Below, in pieces: positions 12,586-24,120 of a stretch of 64,000 nt of DNA (positions are counted from its first letter, which is position 1; each line of letters starts with the position of its first letter). This stretch comes from Cepaea nemoralis. Taxonomy: Eukaryota > Mollusca > Gastropoda > Stylommatophora > Helicidae. Under the pieces are notes generated by a model. The model made no database searches, had not been told where the DNA came from, and saw only the letters and a list, made by a program, of their open reading frames with translations. Position numbers and translations under genes: made by a program. Location: contig JACEFZ010021366.1 of NCBI GenBank assembly GCA_014155875.1, positions 107,367 through 171,366 of the forward strand, read 5' to 3'.

Positions 12586-13490
12586 CTATAGTTATGTCAA
12601 ACGTGTCTGGAACTTTTATCTGAACAGACATTTCACAAGACATAATAATCAACGTCATCACTTTCCCTCTTTTACATTACCGAAAACTTAACTTACCATT
12701 CCAGAGTATCACTAAAGAAACACTTATACATAATAATCACCCATCTCTTCACACTCTTGGTTTTTCTTTCTTGCACAAAGTGTCTCTATCTTTCATAGAT
12801 ACCTTCACAACTTGTCCATGTCACACCACCAAGAACTCCAAACCTTCGTTGTACAGGAGCTCTAATGAAACAGTCATAACAACATTTATGGCAAGGCAAT
12901 CTGTGGCGCCACCTGGGATAGTTTTCGATAGCATCTGAGTATTCGTCAGAAAAGATCATTTTCCATGGTTGAAATCTTCAACTTTCTATACCACAATGTC
13001 TTCTAAACTAACCTTCCATTGTTCCAGCTTTCAACAACACAAAGGGTGTTCTCGAAGTCTAGTTAACATAACATTTCTTACTATGTCTACCTCTTTCACA
13101 CTTTGTCGTTTCACAGCTGCAATAGCGGCAAGTCTGCAACCACCAACAATGTCTGTTATGAAGTCGACCTTTCCTAAAACCACGTCTACCTTAATGAGCC
13201 CTTGAATACCTTCTACCACATCTTCTAACCGACTTTCAACGTTTCATACCAAATAACATTAACATTCTCTTTGATTAAGAACAGTCAATTTTCTGCTGAC
13301 TAGGCAGATTTTCCAGCTAATGGAGATAAATCCAGCACCCCTAGGAAGAATTTGAAAACAACAACAGAGATTGGATTCCTGAGACTAATTCCTTGGACTA
13401 CCACTACCAGAGTGACTAACGATGATCGCATAAGAAAGATCCTAATGAAATAGAGCATTAGATACATCAAACACAACAAACTCTTTCTTA

Positions 13491-13540
13491 CTAACCCTAA
13501 CCCTAACTATACAGCATCTATCCTAACCCTAACCCTAACT
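13491..13540 (-). repeat. Interstitial telomere-like (CCCTAA)n, inner left
   Basis: Two short CTAACCCTAACCCTAAC blocks separated by a 12-bp linker, mirrored at 13,830-13,880. Far too short for a telomere. Confidence 0.85.
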
Positions 13541-13647
13541 ATACAACAAGCTCTTTCTTAAGAGACATAGATACAAACCAGTATTAGAAATGAAAAAGTT
13601 AAAATTTAATTAAAATTTAAAACTAATAAAGCCCAATTTTATTGCGC

Positions 13648-13722
13648 AAGATGTAAGCTTGATATATGTCCTATACCTATCCTATACCTAAACTTACCCT
13701 ATATCTGTATATTATGCGAAAC
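13648..13722. other. 75-bp palindrome spacer (axis)
   Basis: This is the only unpaired segment between the two arms. The left arm ends ATTGCGC at 13,647 and the right arm starts GCGCAAT at 13,723. The spacer contains TCCTATACC twice. A short non-palindromic hinge is what fold-back chimeric molecules often show, but it is also seen in genuine large palindromes. Confidence 0.85.
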
Positions 13723-13829
13723 GCGCAATAAAATTGGGCTTTATTAGTTTTAAATTTTAATTAAATTTTAACTTTTTCATTTCTAATACTGGTTTGTATC
13801 TATGTCTCTTAAGAAAGAGCTTGTTGTAT

Positions 13830-13880
13830 AGTTAGGGTTAGGGTTAGGATTAGATGCTGTATAGTTAGGGTTAGGGTTAG
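13830..13880 (+). repeat. Interstitial telomere-like (TTAGGG)n, inner right
   Basis: Two blocks of GTTAGGGTTAGGGTTAG separated by ATTAGATGCTGTATA, the mirror of 13,491-13,540. Confidence 0.85.
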
Positions 13881-14794
13881 TAAGAAAGAGTTTGTTGTGT
13901 TTGATGTATCTAATGCTCTATTTTCATTAGGATCTTTCTTATGCGATCATCGTTAGTCACTCTGGTAGTGGTAGTCCAAGGAATTAGTCTCAGGAATCCA
14001 ATCTCTGTTGTTGTTTTCAAATTCTTCCTAGGGGTGCTGGATTTATCTCCATTAGGCTGGAAAATCTGCCTAGTCAGCAGAAAATTGACTGTTCTTAATC
14101 AAAGAGAATGTTAATGTTATTTGGTATGAAACGTTGAAAGTCGGTTAGAAGATGTGGTAGAAGGTATTCAAGGGCTCATTAAGGTAGACGTGGTTTTAGG
14201 AAAGGTCGACTTCATAACAGACATTGTTGGTGGTTGCAGACTTGCCGCTATTGCAGCTGTGAAACGACAAAGTGTGAAAGAGGTAGACATAGTAAGAAAT
14301 GTTATGTTAACTAGACTTCGAGAACACCCTTTGTGTTGTTGAAAGATGGAACAATGGAAGGTTAGTTTAGAAGACATTGTGGTATAGAAAGTTGAAGATT
14401 TCAACCATGGAAAATGGATCTTTTCTGACGAATACTCAGATGCTATCGAAACTATCCCAGGTGGCGCCACAGATTGCCTTGCCATAAATGTTGTTATGAC
14501 TGTTTCATTAGAGCTCCTGTACAACGAAGGTTTGGAGTTCTTGGTGGTGTGACATGGACAAGTTGTGAAGGTATCTATGAAAGATAGAGACACTTTGTGC
14601 AAGAAAGAAAAAACCAAGAGTGTGAAGAGATGGGTGATTATTATGTATAAGTGTTTCTTTAGTGGATACTCTGGAATGGTAAGTTAAAGTTTTCGGTAAT
14701 GTAAAAGAGGGAAAGTGATGACGTTGATTATTATGTCTTGTGAAATGTCTGTTCAGATAAAAGTTCCAGACACGTTTGACATAACTATAGAAGC

Positions 14795-16435
14795 AATATT
14801 TTTTCTACTTTTTTATAAGTTTACACGAGATATTTATAAGTTTGGTTAAGATGTTTTATGTTTTGGCCAAAATTTTTTCCCCATTTGGCTAACACATTTT
14901 CTTACTTCAGTCAACATATTTCATAGTTTAGCCCATATTTTCCCCCCTTTCGGTTAACAAATTTTCCTACTTTTCATAGTTTGGTGTAAATTTTTCTTTA
15001 CTTGGTCAATATTTTTCTCCTTAGGTTAACACATTTTCCTAAGTTTTATAAGTTTTGTGTAAATTTTGTCTTCACTTGGGCAATATTTGTCTCATTAGGT
15101 TAACAAATTTTCCTACTTTTCATAAGTTTGGTGTAAATTTTTCTTTACTTGGTCAATATTTTTCTCCTTAGGTTAACACATTTTCCTAAGTTTTATAAGT
15201 TTTGTGTTAATTTTTTCTTCACTTGGGCAGTATTTTTCTCATTAGGTTAACACATTTTCCTAATTTTTATAAGAATGGATGAGATATTTCTTCACTTCGC
15301 TAATGTTTTTCCCATTAGGTTAGATGTGTATAAGAGACAGGTTAACACATTTTCCTCCTTTTCATAAGTATGGTTGAGATATTTCTTCACTTGGTCAATA
15401 TTTTTCTGATTTGGTTAACACATTTTTCTAATGTTTATAAGTTTGGGCGACATATTTATAAGATTAGTTGAAACATGTCTTTACTTGGACAATATTTTTT
15501 CACATTTAGTTAACAAAGTTTCCTACTTTTTGTGAGTTTGGTCGAGAAGTTTCTTTACTTGTCAACAGTTTTCACCTTTGGCTAACAAATTTTCATACAT
15601 TTTAAAAGTCTGGATGCGATATTTCTTTACTTGGCCACTATTTTTCATCTTTGGCTAACACATTTTCATACATTTTAAAAGTCTGGATGCGATATTTCTT
15701 TACTTGGCCACTATTTTTCATCTTTGGCTAACAAATGTTCCTGCTGTAGTCGACATATTTTCCTACTGTTGGTAAGTTTGGCCGAGATATTTCAAAACTT
15801 GGTCAATATTTTTTCCTAATTTGGGTACCACATTTTCTTATAACGGTCGACATTTTTATAAGTTTGTCCATCGTTTTGCCTATTGTATTACTTCGGTCGA
15901 CATATTTCTTGATTTTACTAGCATGTTTTCTTACTTGTTATAAATTCGGATGAGATATGTCTTTACTTGACCAATATTTTTCACCTTTGGCTAACAAATG
16001 GTCATACATTTTATAAGTTTGGACGAGACATCTATAAGTTTGAACGAGACATCTATAAGTTTGATCGATATTTTTCCTATTTGGCTAACATGATTTCATA
16101 CTTGCCCAATATTTTTCACATTTGACGAACAATGTTCTTACTTTTCAATTGTTTGGTCGAGATATTTCCTATTTTGGTCACGATTTTTAATTAGTTTGGT
16201 TACCATTTTCCCTATTTTTTATAATGTTAGTCGAGACATTTCTTATTTTTGCCAACTGTTTTGTCAGTTTGGCTAACAATTTTCCTACATTTTATACGTC
16301 GGTCGAGACGTTTCTTATTTTGGCCAACAGTTTTTGTCAGTTTGGCTAACAATGTTTCCTACATTTTATAAGTTGGTCGAGATATTTCTATATTTGGCCA
16401 ACATTTTTAATAATTTGGTTAACATATTTTCTTAT
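14795..16435. repeat. AT-rich ~75-bp tandem array (right arm)
   Basis: About 22 diverged units of roughly 75 bp. Typical phrases are GGTTAACACATTTTCCTA, ATAAGTTTGG and ACTTGGTCAATATTTTTC. The inner units (15,000-15,260) are nearly identical to each other and the outer ones more diverged. No coding potential. An adapter-like 19-mer interrupts one unit at 15,322. Confidence 0.88.
15322..15340 (+). other. Tn5/Nextera mosaic-end sequence
   Basis: The 19 bases AGATGTGTATAAGAGACAG match exactly the transposase mosaic end used in Nextera tagmentation libraries. It interrupts a repeat unit that otherwise reads ATTAGGTTAACACAT, with only a 3-bp GTT overlap. The mirror position in the left arm (about 12,060) lacks it. 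A natural 19-mer match is very unlikely, so this is most likely adapter carried into the consensus. Confidence 0.93.
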
Positions 16436-16441
16436 TTGACT

Positions 16442-16500
16442 GTTGGAGTGGTACATAGAACCTGTACTTTTGTCTGGATGTGAAATGTGGCAATGAGCTG
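16442..16500 (+). mobile_element. Short RTE LINE scrap
   Basis: The plus strand reads LEWYIEPVLLSGCEMW, matching the 'CYIEPVLLYGCE.W' motif after the RT domain of the RTE LINEs elsewhere in this window (e.g. 45,060-45,130). It is mirrored near 10,790-10,850. Only ~20 codons are recognisable. Confidence 0.5.
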
Positions 16501-18620
16501 ACACATTGAAAAACATATATTGGCATTGGAACTGGGTGTCTGGGGAAAGATGCAAAGACCCCTTAGGCTAGGCAGAAGAGTTAATGAAAGTGTAAATGTC
16601 TGCTCCGGGACGCGATAACTTCGCTGGTCAGGACAGCGGGTACGTGACATGTCATGTTATGCGGGATGCCTAAGATTGATCCGGGGAAGCTTGTTGTGTT
16701 CACGGGTAATATTATACAGGTGATAAAAGTAGCTAACCACTCGTCGATTATGACCCGATAGCTGTTAAGTAAAAGGTACACCTGCCCCAACTGGCCTCGG
16801 TGCTCATATCTCTCCTCTATGTCTATGAGAAAGGGTTAGTCGAACACTGTGATGACTTGATTATAGTTGTGTAGACTTTATTCGAAACTGCCTTGTGGTG
16901 TATAGAGGCCTTGGTAGTAGTAGTTTTTCGTGTTCTTTTTACTATTACTTGGTGACCCTAGGACGCCTCGGAAATAGAAAAGCTAGAGAAGGGGGACCTT
17001 TTTAAACTTCCGACGCCCTGTTGACGCGGGGGAAGAATCACTCCCGTACATGGTGGTCATCACGAGTTAGGTCCCCTGGTTCGATCGCCAACAGAACACC
17101 GTTTTTTTTTCTGTAGTATCCCTCTTAACCACGTGTCTCAGCTGTATCCATACGCCTGTGACAGATACAACACCCTCTTTGCCCGGCTGTAGGCGTTTCC
17201 CACAGGTCCATATACATTGTGGTAATATATGTCTATCTTGTGAGATGTTGGTTTACTTCTACCACACTAATACATACGAGTAGAGGTATGGACCTTGAAA
17301 CGATGAAGCAATAGCCGTGAGCATACAAAGAAAGACAACAATGTCTGATGGGAGGTGGCTTTAAAGCGTTAGAACAAGAATCGCTGTGATGAAGGTTGTC
17401 TTTTGCAAGTTGGAAAACATACTGACTAATATAAAGTTGTCAACTGTAATGAGAAATAAAAAGAGTGTTTAAGTGCTTTAGTGTTTAAGTGTTTTAACCT
17501 GAACTTTTGAATGACTGTGAAGCGAGGTCAGTGAGCAGACAAGTTGAAATGCCTCTAATGCCAGTGGCGTTGTGGATTCTGAGACATTGTTTTTTTTGTG
17601 TTTTTTTTTTAAAATTCACTAGACACCCGCATGAAACTCCCTCCAAATACTACAAGGCAACATGACAAAACATACAACGTAGCAGACATATAGATACTAT
17701 ACCAGCTCTGTAAGGCAACATACTTTGATAATGTATACATAACGGTCCCTTTCCAATAATACTGCACACGTCTATAAGCAGTGGTAAATCCCTATACACA
17801 GATACACGATACTTTCCTAAATTAGACTCTAGCCAAGTTCGCAGTGCAGCTATATAGAGGCATGCATATTGAGTTGATATGAAATATGTTTGGTTATTTC
17901 CACACCCGGCTGTAATAGGCGACAGTTCACAACACAGCTACGATGCGCTGACGGGGGTGACCTTATCAGCTTCACCTACTGGTCAATCTATATAAACCTC
18001 CTAATAACATAGTTCACTATCCGTCTTCACACCACGAGCGTTTTCAATGTCACAAGAATAACGAACTACTGATATTTAAGATCAGAGTTGCACATGCTGA
18101 TACTGTTTGTGATATCTCCTACTCAAACCACCTGTTTTAACTAAATAAGGACACATACACCTAACCCATAAGCCCCAATCGGCAATTATGAGAAAAATCG
18201 AGGGTAGTGTTATTGATTTTTATTGGATGTCCCGACAATAGGTGTTAATCTCTTAATCCCCTTCCAACCTTTATATGAACCTTTTATTAATATCGCGAAC
18301 TATTTGCAATGGCGGAGATAGCAGAAATATTATTAACCTGACTTGGTCATTACGAGAATGATAATCCCATGGATTAGCCATTATGAAGATGCATATTGAT
18401 TTTTGGCAACACCTGTTATGGTATTGGGTCTATCATATTTTGATTTTTAAGTTAGGTTATATTTTGTAACTCGTAGGTACAATGGTGAAATCTGCTGCCT
18501 GTGTTTTTCATCAACGGTGGGACTTGTGGCCGCGGCGAAAAGACCGGCCAAAGCGACCCTAACCCCTATAATCAACTAGATACCCACATGTTGATGACTG
18601 GCAATTTTACCAACAACAAA

Positions 18621-19675
18621 GTACCGAGATTCGAACCTGTCACTTCAACAGTGTCTGGGGTACCACCTAAGCATACCCCGCAACCAGTACACCACCTCTC
18701 CTATTCTAATCATAGCCGGGTTAATAGCACCAGAGCTCGAAATCTCAACTAAGTAACCAAATATTATCAATATTTCTTCTACCACTAGACCGCCCCACTG
18801 GGATTCGAACCCGCTGCTAGTGGTCGGAAGCGTTTATCTAATTACTCAACCACTCACTCCACCCCTTAACAATGAATATCACAAAGTCATACCCACTAAA
18901 ACCAGTATAATCGACCATCTTTACTTTTTAAGGTTTTCATTTGAAGAGCTGTAAACGGTATGATGATAGTATTTAAGTCCCATCCACTACAGATAATAGT
19001 AACCACCGCTACAATAAACAGTCGACCACTTTACAATAGACATATAATGAAAATATCTTAGGTCTTCTGACTACCGACGCCGCCATTATGCGTTGAATGT
19101 GTCGGTGGTAGACCTCCATGCCAATATTTACCCACTTCTCCACTCGATCACCCTGGCTCTTACCAAGGAGCGGGCGTAATTATCTAACCAATCCGCCCCT
19201 CGCCCACCTCTTAACAAGGATTTGAAGCAGTTATCTAGCTAATTGTACACCCACATACCCCTTAACAACGACCTGGAGCCTTTATCTAGCAACTCCTCTG
19301 TCTCTTAGCAAGGAACCGACGCATTCATTTAGCCACACCACCACTCGCCCACCCCTTTAAAATGTTCAGAAACACTTCTCTAGCTAATTCTCCGCTCATC
19401 TACTCCTTAACAACGAATAACACTAAGCCACGCCCCTTACATCCGTTAATATCGGCCATCTTTACTTTTTTAAGGTTTTCATTTGATGAGGTGTAATCTA
19501 CATGATAGTGTATAAGCCACTAAGACCCACTACAGATCATATACACGCCATATTTACCCGTTTACTGTTTACAATTTTCATATGACACCCGGTGCGCCTC
19601 GAGGGATCGAACCGTCTAGCCCCACCACCCGCACTCGTCACTGACCCGCCTTGTGGTCACTCAGCAATGACCGGC
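18621..19675 (-). repeat. Cluster of tRNA-like SINE heads and a degenerate array
   Basis: On the minus strand three segments carry box B-like motifs after box A-like starts: 18,621-18,700 (GGTTCGAATCTC), 18,787-18,856 (GGGTTCGAATCCC) and 19,596-19,675 (GGTTCGATCCC). They do not fold as clean tRNAs (acceptor stems do not pair), so I read them as tRNA-derived SINE heads. Between them, 18,860-19,430 holds repeated phrases like CCACCCCTTAACAACGA and TTATCTAGCTAAT. All are mirrored in the degraded left arm. Confidence 0.45.
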
Positions 19676-19990
19676 CAATTAGTTAGTACAAGACACTGAC
19701 TGGGTTAGACCGCTCCACGCGACCGATCCTCCGTGACCGCTCCTGAGCCCGCCGACCGCCCCGCGCGCCTTTGGTTGTTGTTTATTTATTTATTTATTTT
19801 TTTTTTTTTACAATTAGTTAAAATATTATACACATTCTCAGTTATCTGAACTTAGAAAACATGTCTTTTATTAGAATTATCGCCCCTTACATATGACCTA
19901 AGTACCTACCCTACCCAAACCGCCCTGGACCCGAGTTGGATTGGGGACAATCCAGCGAGGCCAATTCAGAAAGTATAATTAGTTACGAGC

Positions 19991-20112
19991 TAACCCCTAA
20001 CCCTAACCCCCCCTAACCCTAACCCCTAACCCTAACCCTAACCCTAACCCCTAACCCTAACCCCTAACCCTAACCCCTAACCCTAACCCCTAATCTTAAC
20101 CCCTAATCCTAA
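19991..20112 (-). repeat. (CCCTAA)n interstitial telomere-like tract
   Basis: About 120 bp of CCCTAA and CCCCTAA units, becoming CCCCTAATCC at the distal end. It lies next to the end of the inverted-repeat arm and only ~100 bp from the 48-bp minisatellite. TTAGGG is the common metazoan telomere unit; here it is internal. Confidence 0.92.
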
Positions 20113-20234
20113 TCCTAAGGATTGGGGCCAATCCTTAGAGGTCAATCCTGAAAATATACTTAGTTACCCGCTAACGTACTACTAACACCGCACACTTCCG
20201 TGTCATCTCCACTCTAATATTGCATTTCCTGTAC

Positions 20235-22396
20235 AGGCATGCTCCAACACTGTCCGTGCATGCTCCAATAAGCTCTGCAACGACGCTGTCAATGATACTG
20301 TCCGTGCATGCTCCACTAAGCTCTGCAACGACGCTGTCTATGATACTGTCCGTGCATGCTCCACTCAGCTCGGCAACGACGCTGTCTATGATACTGTCCG
20401 TGCATGCTCCACTCAGCTCTGCAACGACGCTGTCAATGATACTGTCCGTGCATGCTCCACTAAGCTCTGCAACGACGCTGTCAATGATACTGTCCATGCA
20501 TGCTCCACTCAGCTCGGCAACGACGCTGTCAATGATACTGTCCGTGCATGCTCCACTCAGCTCGGCAACGACGCTGTCAATGATACTGTCCGTGCATGCT
20601 CCACTCAGCTCGGCAACGACGCTGTCTATGATACTGTCCGTGCATGCTCCACTCAGCTCGGCAACGACGCTGTCTATGATACTGTCCGTGCATGCTCCAC
20701 TCAGCTCGGCAACGACGCTGTCAATGATACTGTCCGTGCATGCTCCACTACGCTCTGCAACGACGCTGTCAATGATACTGTCCGTGCATGCTCCACTCAG
20801 CTCGGCAACGACGCTGTCTATGATACTGTCCGTGCATGCTCCTCTCAGCTCGGCAACGACGCTGTCTATGATACTGTCCGTGCATGCTCCACTAAGCTCT
20901 GCAACGACGCTGTCAATGATACTGTCCGTGCATGCTCCACTCATCTCGGCAATGACGCTGTCTATGATACTGTCCGTGCATGCTCCACTAAGCTCTACAA
21001 AGACGCTGTCAATGATACTGTCCGTGCATGCTCCACTAAGCTCTGCAACGACGCTGTCAATGATACTGTCCGTGCATGCTCCACTAAGCTCTGCAACGAC
21101 GCTGTCAATGATACTGTCCGTGCATGCTCCACTAAGCTCTGCAACGACGCTGTCAATGATACTGTCCGTGCATGTTCCACTCAGCTCGGCAACGACGCTG
21201 TCAATGATACTGTTCGTGCATGCTCCACTAAGCTCTGCAACGACGCTGTCAATGATACTGTCCGTGAATGCTCCACTAAGCTCTGCAACGACGCTGTCAA
21301 TGATACTGTCCGTGCATGCTCCACTAAGCTCTGCAACGACGCTGTCAATGATACTGTCCGTGCATGCTCCACTAAGCTCTGCAACGACGCTGTCAATGAT
21401 ACTGTCCGTGCATGCTCCACTCAGCTCGGCAACGACGCTCTCAATGATACTGTCCGTGCATGCTCCACTAAGCTCTGAAACGACGCTGTCAATGATACTG
21501 TCCGTGCATGCTCCACTAAGCTCTGCAACGACGCTGTCTATGATACTGTCCGTGCATGCTCCACTAAGCTCGGCAACGACGCTGTCTATGATACTGTCCG
21601 TGCATGCTCCACTAAGCTCGGCAACGACGCTGTCTATGATACTGTCCGTGCATGCTCCACTCAGCTCGGCCACGACGCTGTCAATGATACTGTCCGTGCA
21701 TGCTCCACTCAGCTCTGCAACGACGCTGTCAATGATACTGTCCGTGCATGCTCCACTCAGCTCTGCAACGACGCTGTCAATGATACTGTCCGTGCATGCT
21801 CCACTCAGCTCTGCAACGACGCTGTCAATGATACTGTCCGTGCATGCTCCACTCAGCTCTGCAACGACGCTGTCAATGATACTGTCCGTGCATGCTCCAC
21901 TCAGCTCGGCAACGACGCTGTCAATGATACTGTCCGTGCATGCTCCACTCAGCTCTGCAACGACGCTGTCAATGATACTGTCCGTGCATGCTCCACTCAG
22001 CTCTGCAACGACGCTGTCAATGATACTGTCCGTGCATGCTCCACTAAGCTCTGCAACGACGCTGTCAATGATACTGTCCGTGCATGCTCCACTAAGCTCT
22101 GCAGCGACGCTGTCAATGATACTGTCAGTGCATGCTCCACTCAGCTCGGCAACGACGCTGTCAATGATACTGTCAGTGCATGCTCCACTAAGCTCTGCAA
22201 CGACGCTTTCAATGATACTGTCCGTACATGCTCCACTAAGCTCTGCAACGACGCTGTCAATGATACTGTCCATGCATGCTCCACTCAGCTCGGCAACGAC
22301 GCTGTCAATGATACTGTCCATGCATGTTCTGCTCAGCTCGGCAACGACGTTGTCTATGGTACTGTCCATGCATGCTCCACTCAGCTCGGCAACGAC
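20235..22396. repeat. 48-bp minisatellite, about 45 copies
   Basis: Unit of 48 bp containing GATACTGTCCGTGCATGCTC, then CACTMAGCTCKGC and AACGACGCTGTCAAT. Common variants are AAGCTCTGC, CAGCTCGGC and CAGCTCTGC, and CAATG or TATG at the junction. As 48 is divisible by 3 and the unit lacks stops in several frames, both strands have >700-codon open frames (minus 16-residue unit VVAELSGACTDSIIDS; plus unit ATTLSMILSVHAPLSS). No recognised domain or splice context supports translation. The outermost units are the most diverged. Confidence 0.95.
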
Positions 22397-22399
22397 TTT

Positions 22400-23990
22400 A
22401 TGACCGTGTCTGAGACTCATTATCATCACTTTTCTCTAAGTCTCTTCTCACATGTCCGCCTATCTTCGATGTTTCCTCCAGCATTGGGGAGATTAAAGGT
22501 ATTGGAGACAAAGACGACAGACGAAGACGGTACTGGAAGGGATGACAGAGTGGCACGTAAGACGCAGCGGAAGTAACCAAGAGCGCAAATGACATGTTTA
22601 TTTACAGGATCATGGTCGCCGGTAACGCGCAGGTTAGCACATGATGTTGAAAAAGATCTTTTCACAGTCTTCGATTCTTGTACATGTAGCCACAATATTT
22701 GACTTGTTTCAGTTTGAATAGTTCCATCCCTGCGCTTCTAACGTGTGTTCGTGTTTATTTCAATGAAAATCCGAGTAATTCTTCAGCAGAAATATACACA
22801 TGTCCAGGGACCCAGTTCGGTGTTCCAGCTGATCGTTCGTTGTCCATAAAGTCAAAAGTCACAGATTGCTGCTCACCACACTAGATGCATGTAAATGTTG
22901 CTAGCCCACTGTTACACACAATCGATGATTGATGTTGTCGATTGCAGCCTGTCGTCTTTATTTCCCAGACAATTTCCTGATACCTATTTGAGCCTGGGTC
23001 GACTTGGGAGCCTCTGTCTCACCTCATCATCCCATCTCATCATCTCATCTCATCATGTTCCTCTTGTACCTTGCGGTGTCGAGGTGATGTATAAACAGCG
23101 GGAGAGTGCCCGCTTATGTACTTCATGTGTCTATCGTAGGTTTTCCAATTTCGTATTCATATTGTTGTTTGTCACAACTGATATCCAGATACCATATCCC
23201 GGCTGGATATCTGGATAGTCGTTTGGAACTAATCTACTTAGAAGTGCCTTAAAGTATTCAGTTCGTCTGACCGTTTGATCTGTAATGTTAGTGAGAACTT
23301 TTGCATTAGCATTTCCAGTCAGTTAGCTTGGTTGATTATATTTTACCACTATTTTCCCTGCGGTACAGTCAAGGCCTCTGAGATTTCCGTCCAATGGTGG
23401 TCCGTTTGCCTTTCCTACTAGGCCGTCTAAATAGTATTTTTTGTAAGTATGAGAATATCAGCCACAAATGTTGACCACGCGAGTGCATGGAAATAGATAC
23501 AGATATTGACCAGCCGAGGTAAATGCATGGATATAGCTATAGATAATGACCAGAGGATGTGAATGCATGGAGATATCAGCCCACAACTACATGTCTCTCA
23601 CCCGTGAAGAGATTGAGTTGAGGTTGCAACGCTTTGCGGGCCGCGTCCGCGACACTATTTTACTGTAAAACTAAACACAACAACTGTAGATCGATGTGTC
23701 AATTACAGACTGAACTGTTCGTTTGCCAAAAAAAATAACAACAACATTGCAACATGTAGGAGATATTTCAGACGCGTCCTGTTCCTGGCCGTTAAAACAT
23801 TTTAGATTCATGTTTAACTGTTGCAGTCCAGCTTTTCACTTATTGATTTTTGTTGTTGTTGGCCCGTAATATATATTCTACTTTTAACCGATAGGTGCTC
23901 TTAACACACACACGTACGCGTGAGCGCGCACACACGGACAGACATCCATATAGATAGGAATAACAATAGGCAGCAAGAGTCACACAGATG
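22400..23990. other. Unique-looking stretch without a supported gene
   Basis: No LINE, SINE or tandem structure dominates here. An open frame at 22,699-22,884 follows a splice-acceptor-like TTGTTTCAG and has four cysteines, but nothing identifies it. A loose ~50-bp repeat with TGCATGGA occurs three times at 23,460-23,585. Confidence 0.4.
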
Positions 23991-23996
23991 AACGTC

Positions 23997-23999
<3 letters not shown>

Positions 24000-24037
<38 letters not shown>

Positions 24038-24120
24038 CTTCTTCTTCTTCTTCTTCTTCTTCTTCTTCTTCTTCTTCTTCTTCTTCTTCTTCTTCTTCTT
24101 CTTCTTCTTCTTCTTCTTCT
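24000..24120. repeat. (TTG)n followed by (TTC)n microsatellite
   Basis: About 36 bp of TTG units and then about 84 bp of TTC units. On the minus strand this is the tail of the LINE fragment that follows (...TRHIL, then GAA repeats). It produces the poly-Glu/poly-Gln run in a minus-strand ORF, which is not a real protein. Confidence 0.93.

Larger units (their letters stand above)
7075..13647 (+). repeat. Left arm of ~6.5-kb inverted repeat
   Basis: This is the reverse complement of 13,723-20,178. Matching landmarks include TTTGGCCCCAATCCTTAGG (7,123) against 20,115-20,140, the tRNA-like box at about 8,480 against 18,800, the AT-rich ~75-bp tandem array, and CCCAATTTTATTGCGC next to the spacer. 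The arms are almost identical within about 1.1 kb of the axis (12,600-13,647) and increasingly discordant outward. The outer part is degraded as described for 6,735-10,700. No gene is supported. Confidence 0.9.
13723..20178 (-). repeat. Right arm of ~6.5-kb inverted repeat
   Basis: Reverse complement of 7,075-13,647 and of visibly better quality. It contains the inner TTAGGG blocks (13,830-13,880), a 62-codon open frame at 14,154-14,342 that is identical in the other arm (13,031-13,219) but resembles no family I know, the ~75-bp AT-rich array, a LINE scrap at 16,442, tRNA-like heads at 18.6-19.7 kb and outer (CCCTAA)n. Homology to the left arm ends just before the 48-bp minisatellite. Confidence 0.9.

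Noticed and set aside
14154..14342. 62-codon ORF conserved in both palindrome arms (also 13,031-13,219)
   Set aside because: Identity between arms reflects duplication, not selection; no family recognised and too short to support.
19991..20112. Chromosome end
   Set aside because: Only ~120 bp of degenerate CCCTAA units, internal, with long sequence on both sides.
20171..22429. 752-codon (minus) and 727-codon (plus) ORFs as repetitive proteins
   Set aside because: They follow from a 48-bp tandem unit without stops; no signal peptide, domain, splice or promoter context, and both strands are equally open.
22699..22884. Possible host exon with four cysteines after a splice-acceptor-like site
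   Set aside because: No donor, no neighbouring exon and no recognised domain; kept only as a note.
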